Shown here piece by piece: positions 1 through 5,923 of a stretch of 10,835 nt of DNA (its first letter is position 1; each line of letters opens with the position of its first letter). Source of the stretch: an uncultured Clostridium sp. (GTDB lineage Bacteria > Bacillota > Clostridia > Lachnospirales > Lachnospiraceae); assembly GCA_947643685.1 (NCBI GenBank), contig CANRXD010000022.1, positions 1 through 10,835 of the forward strand, read 5' to 3'. Made by a program: the position numbers and the translations under genes. The notes beneath the pieces are model-generated. The model was not told where the DNA came from. It saw only the letters and a list, made by a program, of their open reading frames with translations, and ran no database searches.

Positions 1-903
1 TTCAAAGATTCCCTGGGTTATCAGAGCATGCTGACTCCGGGGGCCTATGCGGAAATGCTATATGCTTCCGAGATGATGAATGTGCAGTCGGAACAGGTCC
101 TTTTACAGGCGGATACGGTCACTGTTGTGACGCCGGAAATGTTAAAGCTCAGGATGATCGACGGTACCCGTGCCATGCTGATTTCCGGCGCTCAGAGTGC
201 GGTGATTGGATATGAGCAGCTTCTTCTGGGGAAGGAGACCCTTACAGAGACCATTGAGCTTTTAAAGGAAGTTTATAAATCCACAGAAGCACAGGCATCT
301 CTGGGGATGACAACCGGTACGGCGGTTCTTACGGCAAGACAGAATCTGGAATCTGCCGAGGCCAGTATGATCGATCTGGATGCCAAAGAGGTGCAGATCC
401 GTTCCTCTCTCTGCAAGATGTTAGGGTGGGAATATAATGCCTCTCCGGAAATCCGGAAGGCGCCGGACGCAGATCTGAGCCGCATTGACAGGATGAATCC
501 GGAAAATGACAAACAGACTGCGATTGCCAATAACTTTACCCTCAGATATAATCAGCTGAACCTTGAGGCGCTCACCGATGGTTCTGTGGACAGAGAAAAC
601 ATGGAACGGACCATCAGAGAGCAGACAGCGGAAATCTCCGCTTCTCTGGTGAATCTTTATAATGACGTGATTCAGAAGCGCAACGAATATCAGACATCTG
701 TCGCGGCTTTTGAGCTGGAAAAGACCAAGATGGAAGCGGCTGAGAGAAAGCTGGCTGTGGGAAGTATCGGAAGACTGGAATACCTCCAGCAGGAAAATGC
801 GTATAAAACAAAAGAGATTGCAGTGAGAACGGCAGAACTTAATCTGTTCCAGGCCATGGAAACCTATGACTGGGCACTGAAAGGAAATTTGAGTCTTTCC
901 TGA
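1..903 (+). CDS. TolC-family protein, 5'-truncated by the window
   Basis: The frame is already open at base 1 (FKDSLGYQSM...), so the ATG at 28 is internal and 300 C-terminal residues are present. The protein is long, mostly helical and rich in Ala, Glu, Gln and Leu. It contains two similar segments typical of the outer membrane efflux family (PF02321): one near residues 90-145 (YKSTEAQASLGMTTGTAVLT, then RQNLESAEASM) and one near 245-290 (AVGSIGRLEYLQQENAYKTK, then AELNLFQAMETYDWAL). In Gram-negatives TolC forms the outer-membrane duct of tripartite pumps. Firmicutes lack that membrane, but TolC-like proteins are common in Clostridia, usually beside RND-type adaptor and MacB-like ABC genes, and their role there is unclear. 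Any such partners would lie to the left, outside the window. A strong terminator follows directly. The family call is fairly sure; the function is not. Confidence 0.82.
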   Translation, partial: FKDSLGYQSMLTPGAYAEMLYASEMMNVQSEQVLLQADTVTVVTPEMLKLRMIDGTRAMLISGAQSAVIGYEQLLLGKETLTETIELLKEVYKSTEAQASLGMTTGTAVLTARQNLESAEASMIDLDAKEVQIRSSLCKMLGWEYNASPEIRKAPDADLSRIDRMNPENDKQTAIANNFTLRYNQLNLEALTDGSVDRENMERTIREQTAEISASLVNLYNDVIQKRNEYQTSVAAFELEKTKMEAAERKLAVGSIGRLEYLQQENAYKTKEIAVRTAELNLFQAMETYDWALKGNLSLS

Positions 904-913
904 TATTTTCAGC

Positions 914-960
914 GAAACACCCCCGCAGGCAAAGCAGAAGCTGCGGGGGTGTTTCATTTT
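914..960 (+). terminator. Rho-independent terminator after the TolC-family gene
   Basis: The left arm (914-928) and right arm (941-955) form a perfect 15-bp stem with a GC-rich core (CCCCCGC / GCGGGGG) and a 12-base loop. A short T-tract follows at 957-960. It begins 10 bases after the TolC-family stop. The convergent spoIIR stop codon lies at 959-961, so the same hairpin also sits just beyond the spoIIR end, although the T-run on that side is weak. Confidence 0.9.
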
Positions 961-1585
961 ATTTCATTTTCAGCCAGTCAGCCAGTTTAAAACGGATTTT
1001 CACAGGCCGGGCGTTCAAAAGCGCCTGGAAATCGTCTTCAGACAAAAGGGCAGAAAGCTGGTTTTTGGAGCTTTCAGGGACAATGGCATAGGTACTGTCC
1101 AGATAGCAGAGGGAAGGATATAAAACACACCAGAAGTTTTTCCCTTTTCCCTGACCGATGAGGACACGGACCGCATCGTATGTTCCGGCCGGGAAAGTCA
1201 TGTCCCCGTAGGTTTTCTCAGGAAACAGGCATTGTGCCAGCTCAACGCGTACCTTGTAATCAAAGCCCTGTTCTTTTATATAATATTCTGCGGCAGTTTC
1301 CAGAGCTGATTTGTGAACCGTGATGTAGTGGCATATGACTTCTTTGGAGGCCGCCTCCTCTGTCCCCAGACCTGTTTGCAGCTTGTCCAGAATAAAATCT
1401 TTTACTTCTAATTTCAGTGTCTGATCCGCGGCAGAATCACTGTTTGCCAGCACATGGAACCGGAGAATTTCCGGAGCGATTCTGGAAGCCAGGGCTTCTT
1501 CCTTCCTTCTGAGGCCGGACATGGCCAGCAGAAATATGAGAAGTCCCAGGGTCAGGGACAGGCAGAATTGATATTTCTTTTTCAT
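959..1585 (-). CDS. spoIIR: Stage II sporulation protein R
   Basis: SpoIIR is made in the forespore under sigma F and secreted into the space between the two septal membranes. There it activates the protease SpoIIGA, which processes pro-sigma E in the mother cell. The 208-residue product starts with a basic N-terminus and one hydrophobic segment (about residues 7-24), matching a signal peptide or anchor. The family signature RFHVLANSDS lies at 42-51 and is followed by DQTLKLEVKDFIL. The length is close to the family norm (a little over 200). The ATG at 1585 is preceded by AAGGGG at 1591-1596. It is a single gene, convergent with the TolC-family gene and divergent from ddl, with a sigma-F-like promoter upstream. 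It shows that the host is an endospore former. Confidence 0.93.
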   Translation of the reverse strand: MKKKYQFCLSLTLGLLIFLLAMSGLRRKEEALASRIAPEILRFHVLANSDSAADQTLKLEVKDFILDKLQTGLGTEEAASKEVICHYITVHKSALETAAEYYIKEQGFDYKVRVELAQCLFPEKTYGDMTFPAGTYDAVRVLIGQGKGKNFWCVLYPSLCYLDSTYAIVPESSKNQLSALLSEDDFQALLNARPVKIRFKLADWLKMK

Positions 1586-1617
1586 GGAATCCCCTTCTTT
1601 TTTATAATAATTGCTAT

Positions 1618-1645
1618 TTGTAATTATTGCCAGTTGTGCTATAAT
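1618..1645 (+). promoter_or_regulatory. Sigma-A extended -10 promoter of ddl
   Basis: The -35 is TTGTAA (1618-1623), the spacer is 16 bases, and the -10 is a perfect TATAAT (1640-1645) preceded by TGC, an extended -10. The predicted start near 1652 gives a leader of about 36 bases, with AAGGAG at 1671-1676 upstream of the ddl ATG. The -35 overlaps the -10 of the divergent spoIIR promoter. Confidence 0.75.
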
Positions 1646-1651
1646 CTAAAC
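1622..1651 (-). promoter_or_regulatory. Sigma-F-type promoter of spoIIR
   Basis: On the minus strand the sequence reads GTTTA (1651-1647), 15 bases, then GGCAATAATT (1631-1622). Both elements match the published Bacillus sigma-F consensus, as I recall it (GYWTA, about 15-16 bases, GGNRANAWTW), at every position. The expected start is near 1614, giving a leader of about 30 bases that includes the AAGGGG ribosome site. The consensus is taken from Bacillus and its use here is an inference, but spoIIR is a known sigma-F target. Confidence 0.75.
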
Positions 1652-1687
1652 GATTACCATTTGACTATTTAAGGAGAGATAAAAATC

Positions 1688-2746
1688 ATGAGCAGAAAAA
1701 ATGTGGTGGCACTGTTCGGCGGACAGTCTTCGGAGCATGTGGTTTCCTGCATGTCCGTTCAGAATGTGGTTGCCAATATTGATAAAGAAGCTTACGATGT
1801 GATTCTTGTGGGAATCACAGAAGATGGACACTGGTTAAAGGTCAATTCCATGGAGGAGATTAAGAATGATACCTGGAGGGACAGCAAAGAAGCGGCTGTA
1901 CTTTCTCCGGATGCCAGAGACAAGGCTCTTTTGGTGATGAAGGGGGATCAGGTGGAAAAAATTCATGTGGATGTGGTGTTCCCGGTGCTTCATGGGCTCT
2001 ATGGCGAGGATGGAACGGTTCAGGGTCTTCTGGAGCTGGCAAGGATCCCTTATGTGGGATGCGGCGTTCTGTCTTCTGCCGTATCCATGGATAAACTGAC
2101 CACGAAAATTCTCGTGGACCATCTGGGAATCCGGCAGGCGGCGTATGTTCCGGTTATGAAGGAGGAACTGTGCGAGCTGGACCAGGTGGTTTCCAAGGTG
2201 GAAAAGGCGTTGCCCTACCCAGTATTTATTAAACCCTCCAACGCAGGCTCCTCCAGAGGAGTGTCCAGAGCCGATGAACGGGAGGGACTAAAGGCAGGAC
2301 TTTTGGAAGCGGCACACCATGACCGCCGGATTCTGGTGGAGGAAGCCATTAGGGGCCATGAGGTGGAGTGTGCTGTCTTTGGAGGCGGTAAGGAGGAGCC
2401 AGAGGCTTCCGGAGTGGGAGAGATTCTGGCCGCCGTGGAATTTTATGATTTTGATGCGAAATATTATAGTGAGGCCTCCAAAACGGTTGTGGATCCGAAT
2501 CTTCCGGGAAATTCCGCTGAGATCATCCGAAAAGAAGCAGTGGAGATCTTTAAGGCTGTGGATGGATATGGGCTTTCCCGTGTGGACTTCTTCGTCACGG
2601 AGGACGGAGAGGTGGTTTTTAATGAAATTAACACTATGCCCGGCTTTACCTCCATCAGCATGTATCCCATACTCTGGGCGGCAAGAGGAAAAAAATGCCT
2701 GATTAATGACCTCATCGCCCATGCAGAAAAAAGGTATGAAAGGTAA
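1688..2746 (+). CDS. ddl: D-alanine--D-alanine ligase
   Basis: This cytoplasmic ATP-grasp enzyme joins two D-Ala molecules to make the dipeptide that ends the peptidoglycan stem peptide. The 352 residues show the family pattern in order. The N-terminal GGQSSEHVVS (11-20) is followed by PVLHGLYGEDGT (99-110) and the ATP-binding IKPSNAGSSRGVS (181-193). The omega-loop segment FYDFDAKY (252-259) comes next, then R298-V-D and FNEINTMPGFTSISMYP (311-327), where E313 and N315 are the expected metal ligands. The AKY tyrosine of the omega loop is the residue expected in D-Ala-D-Ala ligases rather than VanA-type D-lactate ligases, so I see no sign of a resistance version. The start is supported by AAGGAG 11 bases upstream. 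It is the first gene of a ddl-murI-DUF1934 run and ends 6 bases before murI. Confidence 0.95.
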   Translation: MSRKNVVALFGGQSSEHVVSCMSVQNVVANIDKEAYDVILVGITEDGHWLKVNSMEEIKNDTWRDSKEAAVLSPDARDKALLVMKGDQVEKIHVDVVFPVLHGLYGEDGTVQGLLELARIPYVGCGVLSSAVSMDKLTTKILVDHLGIRQAAYVPVMKEELCELDQVVSKVEKALPYPVFIKPSNAGSSRGVSRADEREGLKAGLLEAAHHDRRILVEEAIRGHEVECAVFGGGKEEPEASGVGEILAAVEFYDFDAKYYSEASKTVVDPNLPGNSAEIIRKEAVEIFKAVDGYGLSRVDFFVTEDGEVVFNEINTMPGFTSISMYPILWAARGKKCLINDLIAHAEKRYER

Positions 2747-2752
2747 GGGAGT

Positions 2753-3574
2753 ATGGATAAAAATGCACCAATCGGAGTGTTTGATTCCGGTGTGGGCGGC
2801 TTAACGGTTGCCCGGGAAATTATGCGCCAGCTTCCTGAGGAGCGGTTGATTTATTTTGGGGATACAGCCAGGCTCCCTTATGGGAATAAGTCGAAAAAAA
2901 CCATCATCCGCTATTCAGAGCAGATCATCCGTTTCCTGCGGACCAAAGAAGTAAAGGCCATCGTGGTGGCCTGCAACACGGCTTCCTCCTATGCACTGGA
3001 TGAGGTGAGAAAAATCGTGGATGTGCCTATTATCGGCGTCATCAATGCAGGAGCCAGGGCCGCCGTGTCGGCAACAAAAAATGGGAAAATCGGAGTGATT
3101 GGAACCGAGGGTACCATAAACAGCGGCACTTACGCAGAGGTTTTAAAAGAAATGAGGCCGGGGGTGGAGGTTTTTGGAAAGGCCTGTCCGCTGTTTGTTC
3201 CCCTGGTGGAGGAGGGACTTTTGCATGATACGGTTACTGATGAAATTGCGTCCCGGTATCTTTCTGTGTTAAAGGAAAAGTACATTGACACATTGGTTCT
3301 TGGCTGTACCCATTATCCTCTTTTGCGGTCCACAGTTGCAAGAACCATGGGGGATGATGTAACGCTGATTAATCCGGCCTATGAAACCGCCGTTCAGCTG
3401 AAAACTCTTCTCAAGTCCATGGAGATGAATTGTGACGGAGAAAGAGAGATCATGCCGGGAGAAAAGTATCAGTTTTTTGTCAGTGATATGGCGGAGAAGT
3501 TCTGCGCTTTTGCCACCTCCATTCTGCCGGATGAAGTGAAGGAAACCATACAGATTGATATAGAAACCTATTAA
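2753..3574 (+). CDS. murI: Glutamate racemase
   Basis: MurI interconverts L- and D-glutamate without a cofactor and supplies the D-Glu that MurD adds to the peptidoglycan stem peptide. The 273-residue protein carries the usual family marks: GVFDSGVGGLTV (8-19, with the catalytic-site D11 and S12), GDTARLPYG (36-44), VACNTASS with the first catalytic cysteine C74, and LGCTHYPLL with the second cysteine C185 and H187. The length is typical. The start lies 6 bases after the ddl stop and its purine-rich GGGAG lies very close to the ATG, so translation is probably coupled to ddl. The pairing with ddl puts two D-amino-acid steps of wall synthesis in one transcript. Confidence 0.95.
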   Translation: MDKNAPIGVFDSGVGGLTVAREIMRQLPEERLIYFGDTARLPYGNKSKKTIIRYSEQIIRFLRTKEVKAIVVACNTASSYALDEVRKIVDVPIIGVINAGARAAVSATKNGKIGVIGTEGTINSGTYAEVLKEMRPGVEVFGKACPLFVPLVEEGLLHDTVTDEIASRYLSVLKEKYIDTLVLGCTHYPLLRSTVARTMGDDVTLINPAYETAVQLKTLLKSMEMNCDGEREIMPGEKYQFFVSDMAEKFCAFATSILPDEVKETIQIDIETY

Positions 3575-3600
3575 CAAGTGATGATAAAGGAGCCAGAAGA

Positions 3601-4041
3601 ATGACAAAAGAGGTTCTCGTGAGCGTCAAGGGAACGCAGCTGATGGGAGAAGAAAATGATACCATTGAAATCATTACTTCCGGAACTTGTTATGAAAAGA
3701 ATGGAAAGCAGTACATCCTTTTTGAAGAAGCCATCGGAGACGCCGGGGATGTAACCCGGAATACGGTGAAGATTGAGCCGGATAAGGTGGAAGTTACAAA
3801 GCGCGGACTGGTGGAGAGCCATATGATCTTCGAACGGGGAAAAAAGAATATGGCCAATTACGTGACGCCGGTGGGATTGATTATCCTGGGACTTACCACA
3901 GCTTCTCTCACTGTGACAGTGGAGGAAAAGGAGATCTATATCGGGATTAAGTATTCTCTGGAGATGAATGGAGAGTACATTTCAGAGTGTTCCCTGGAGA
4001 TTCTGGCGAAAGCCAGGGAGAAGGGAGGACTGCACTTATAG
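3601..4041 (+). CDS. DUF1934 family beta-barrel protein (YwiB-like)
   Basis: The 146 residues form a string of short alternating beta strands (KEVLVSVKGTQ, DTIEIITSG, GKQYILFEE, NTVKIEPDKVEVTKRG, SHMIFERGK, then LTVTVEEKEIYIGIKYSLEM). There is no signal peptide and no membrane segment. This pattern and length match DUF1934 (Bacillus YwiB), a calycin-like small barrel of unknown function in Firmicutes. An AAAGGAG site at 3586-3592 is well placed for the ATG at 3601. It lies 26 bases after murI and reads as the last member of the ddl-murI transcript. The neighbours suggest, but do not show, a link to wall metabolism. Confidence 0.8.
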   Translation: MTKEVLVSVKGTQLMGEENDTIEIITSGTCYEKNGKQYILFEEAIGDAGDVTRNTVKIEPDKVEVTKRGLVESHMIFERGKKNMANYVTPVGLIILGLTTASLTVTVEEKEIYIGIKYSLEMNGEYISECSLEILAKAREKGGLHL

Positions 4042-4085
4042 TGAATGATAAAATATTTGCCGTTCCCTGTAACATATGAAGAAAG

Positions 4086-4115
4086 GTAACTGTGAGGGTA
4101 CTGAATAGTCACGAA
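4086..4115 (+). repeat. Short palindromic repeat, copy 1 (GTAACTGT type)
   Basis: This 30-base stretch begins GTAACTGTGAG and ends AGTCACGAA. Its ends form an imperfect inverted repeat (GTAACTGT against ATAGTCAC). Aligned without gaps to 9815-9844 it is identical at 25 of 30 positions. Both copies lie in the gap just upstream of a + strand gene, here 21 bases before the permease ATG. The rest of the 95-base gap (4042-4136) shows no convincing terminator or promoter. Confidence 0.5.
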
Positions 4116-4136
4116 ATGAGAAAGGAAAAGTAAGAT

Positions 4137-5078
4137 ATGGAAAGTTTTCTTGTAGCAATCAATGCAGTGATTCCGTTTCTCTGTTATATCTCCTTTGGGT
4201 ATTTCATGAAGGTAAAGGGAGTAGTGAAGGAGGAATTCCTCCAGCAGCTGAATAAGATGGTATTTAAGGTCATGTATCCGTTTATGACTTTCTATAACAT
4301 CTATAAGGCGGATGCCAGCTCCCTGCCGCGTCCCATTATGCTGATTTTCAGCGGTGTCAGCATTCTGGTGCTGGAGGTGATTCTGGTCTTCATCGTTCCC
4401 AAAATTGTAAAGGAAAACCCAAAACGGGGTGTGATCATTCAGGCCATTTACAGGAGTAACTTCGTATTGTTTGGTCTTCCACTGACGATTTCCGTATTTG
4501 GAGATGCAGCTTCTTCGGTGGCTGCCATGGTGGTGACTGTGGTGGTTACTATTTATAACACGACATCCGTAGTAATCCTGGAAATGTTTAATTCAGAGGG
4601 AAAAACCACGGTAAAGTCCCTGTTATTGAATGTGGCGAAGAATCCGCTGCTCCAGGGTGCTGTGGTGGGACTGATCTTCTTTTTCCTGGGAATTAAGGTT
4701 CCAAAGAGCCTTCTGACTCCCATTGCCGCCTTTGCGGATATGACATCACCGTTAGCACTGTTTGTATTGGGAGGAACCCTGCACTTTAATGCAATTCGGG
4801 GAAACTTAAAGTATCTTGTGCCAACACTGTCTTTTAAGTTGTTTGCTCTTCCGGCCCTTATGCTGGCCATTGCGTATCAATTTGGCCTGCGGGAACTGGA
4901 GCTGTTTTTGCTGCTTGCGATTTATGGAACGCCTGTGGCGGCTGCATCCTACCCCATGGCCCAGAACATGGGAGGGGACGGAGAGCTTGCCGGGCAGTTC
5001 GTGGTAATCAGTACCGTGGTTTCTGTTGCAACGCTGTTTGTGTGGATTTTCTTCTTAAAGAGTGTGGGACTGATTTAA
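4137..5078 (+). CDS. AEC-family permease (auxin efflux carrier type)
   Basis: This is an integral membrane protein of 313 residues made of about ten hydrophobic segments, starting near residues 5-25 and ending near 288-310. A central, more polar loop (MFNSEGKTTVKSLLLNVAKN) is followed by NPLLQG, a family-typical motif after the mid-protein loop. Further marks are the SPLALFVLGG motif near residue 205 and YGTPVAAASYPMAQNMGGD near 265-283. These match the membrane transport protein family PF03547 (AEC), whose bacterial members include malate and other organic-acid permeases. The substrate cannot be read from the sequence. The start is supported by AAAGGA at 4121-4126. A bidirectional terminator follows. 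It may belong to the preceding transcript or be separate; the 95-base gap leaves this open. Confidence 0.87.
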   Translation: MESFLVAINAVIPFLCYISFGYFMKVKGVVKEEFLQQLNKMVFKVMYPFMTFYNIYKADASSLPRPIMLIFSGVSILVLEVILVFIVPKIVKENPKRGVIIQAIYRSNFVLFGLPLTISVFGDAASSVAAMVVTVVVTIYNTTSVVILEMFNSEGKTTVKSLLLNVAKNPLLQGAVVGLIFFFLGIKVPKSLLTPIAAFADMTSPLALFVLGGTLHFNAIRGNLKYLVPTLSFKLFALPALMLAIAYQFGLRELELFLLLAIYGTPVAAASYPMAQNMGGDGELAGQFVVISTVVSVATLFVWIFFLKSVGLI

Positions 5079-5107
5079 AGTTATCGTTCACATGAACAGT
5101 GGGGATT

Positions 5108-5161
5108 AAAAAAAGAGCGTCATCTGACCTCCGGTGGGAGGGGGAGAGATGCTCTTTTTTT
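5108..5161. terminator. Bidirectional terminator between convergent genes
   Basis: A run of seven A followed by GAG (5108-5117) pairs with CTC followed by seven T (5152-5161). CATCT and AGATG extend the stem with a small bulge, and CCTCC/GGAGG (5128-5132/5137-5141) forms the tip. The A and T runs give a proper U-tract in both directions, serving the permease on the + strand and the membrane protein ending at 5193 on the - strand. Confidence 0.85.
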
Positions 5162-5192
5162 ACGGATTTTCAAAAACAATGTCTGGTATGCA

Positions 5193-5663
5193 TTATTTTG
5201 CTTTCGCGGATTTGTCTTTATTCTTCCTGAACCGGTCGAAGAATTTTTTCTTTTCCGGCAGGGGCGGGATACCGCCGCGGACACTCTTAATTTCTGTTAT
5301 GTAGAGGCCGCTGATAACAACTTTGGCTTCTGTTTTTAAGGGAAGCTGTAAGAATACTTTTTCATCGGCGATCATGGTCATGATCTTCGGGCCGATTTTT
5401 GCTTTCACCACCGGAATCTTTGCACGTTTTGCGTACCAGGGAGTCTGTTCGTAGACCATTGCAGGCAGGCCTGCATCCTTTAGTTTCAGCTTCTTTTTAT
5501 CAATGGCCATCAGGGTAACTACCTGTTTGGCAGCGTCAATGGCAGATTGCTGTTCTACCTGGCGTTTTTCCATTTTCCTTCCCAGATAGTAGAGAATACC
5601 AAGAATGGCTATGAGAATGACGAGAACCACAAGCACGACATTCATTACAATGTTCCAGTTCAT
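5193..5663 (-). CDS. Small membrane-anchored protein of unknown function
   Basis: I do not recognise a named family. The 156 residues begin with one strong membrane segment (about 7-27, rich in Val, Leu and Ile), followed by a charged stretch and a cytoplasm-like or surface domain of about 110 residues. The middle (60-125) has short beta-like strands (IPVVKAKIGPKIMTMI, KVFLQLPLKTEAKVVISGLY). The tail after 135 is very basic, with many Lys and Arg. A strong GGAGG (5671-5675) lies 7 bases before the ATG, and a good promoter lies further upstream, so it is a real, separately transcribed gene. It is convergent with the permease and divergent from the amidohydrolase. A role in membrane or nucleic-acid binding through the Lys-rich tail is only a guess. 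Confidence 0.72.
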   Translation of the reverse strand: MNWNIVMNVVLVVLVILIAILGILYYLGRKMEKRQVEQQSAIDAAKQVVTLMAIDKKKLKLKDAGLPAMVYEQTPWYAKRAKIPVVKAKIGPKIMTMIADEKVFLQLPLKTEAKVVISGLYITEIKSVRGGIPPLPEKKKFFDRFRKNKDKSAKAK

Positions 5664-5727
5664 GAAATTACCTCCAAATAATCTTCACGTTCTCCCTGCA
5701 GGCAGGGAACAGGGAATTACGAAAAAG

Positions 5728-5756
5728 ATTATAGCATTCATTATCTGAAAGCGCAA
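5728..5756 (-). promoter_or_regulatory. Sigma-A promoter of the small membrane protein
   Basis: Read on the minus strand, TTGCGC (5756-5751), a 17-base spacer and a perfect TATAAT (5733-5728) preceded by TGC form an extended -10 promoter. The start would fall near 5721, giving a leader of about 58 bases. Within that leader a 16-base palindrome with 7-bp arms (TCCCTGC 5693-5699 / GCAGGGA 5702-5708) lies between the promoter and the ribosome site. It may be an operator or a leader hairpin. Confidence 0.68.
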
Positions 5757-5785
5757 GCAAAAATCCGGTATTGAGGCAGGAAAAA

Positions 5786-5848
5786 GTAACAGTTCAGCCC
5801 AGGACTTTGCACTTGCTGCAAAGTCCGTAAGGATTCCGTAACTGTTAC
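5786..5848. repeat. Double inverted repeat (nested hairpin element)
   Basis: The outer arms GTAACAGTT (5786-5794) and AACTGTTAC (5840-5848) are a perfect 9-bp inverted repeat. Inside lies a second perfect 10-bp hairpin, GGACTTTGCA (5802-5811) and TGCAAAGTCC (5817-5826), with a CTTGC loop. The outer arms resemble the GTAACTGT/ACAGTTAC arms of the short repeats at 4086 and 9815. The element ends 6 bases before the TTGACA of the downstream gene. There is no T-run suited to termination. It is best described as a candidate dispersed palindromic repeat. Confidence 0.6.
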
Positions 5849-5854
5849 ATTTTA

Positions 5855-5883
5855 TTGACAGAGGGAAATGAAGAAGGTAAAAT
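5855..5883 (+). promoter_or_regulatory. Consensus sigma-A promoter of the AbgB-like gene
   Basis: A perfect TTGACA (5855-5860), a spacer of exactly 17 bases and TAAAAT (5878-5883) form a near-consensus promoter. The start would be near 5890, with AGGTGAG at 5911-5917 serving the ATG at 5924. An alternative TATAAT at 5884-5889 is too far from the -35 (23 bases). The -35 sits against the right edge of the nested hairpin element. Confidence 0.8.
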
Positions 5884-5923
5884 TATAATAAGTTTTAAAT
5901 AAAAAAGGAAAGGTGAGAAAACG

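Noticed and set aside
421..957. A 178-codon open frame on the minus strand opposite the TolC-family gene
   Set aside because: It runs through the terminator hairpin and the coding region of the TolC-family protein, has a Phe/His/Cys-rich sequence without domains, and is not expected to be real.
2288..2722. Several open frames on both strands within ddl
   Set aside because: They overlap the full-length ddl frame, which has all family motifs and a good ribosome site. None shows a domain of its own.
1688..2746. A vancomycin-resistance type (VanA/VanG) ligase instead of housekeeping Ddl
   Set aside because: The omega-loop FDAKY segment keeps the tyrosine typical of D-Ala-D-Ala ligases, and the neighbours are murI and DUF1934 rather than vanH, vanX or vanT-type genes.
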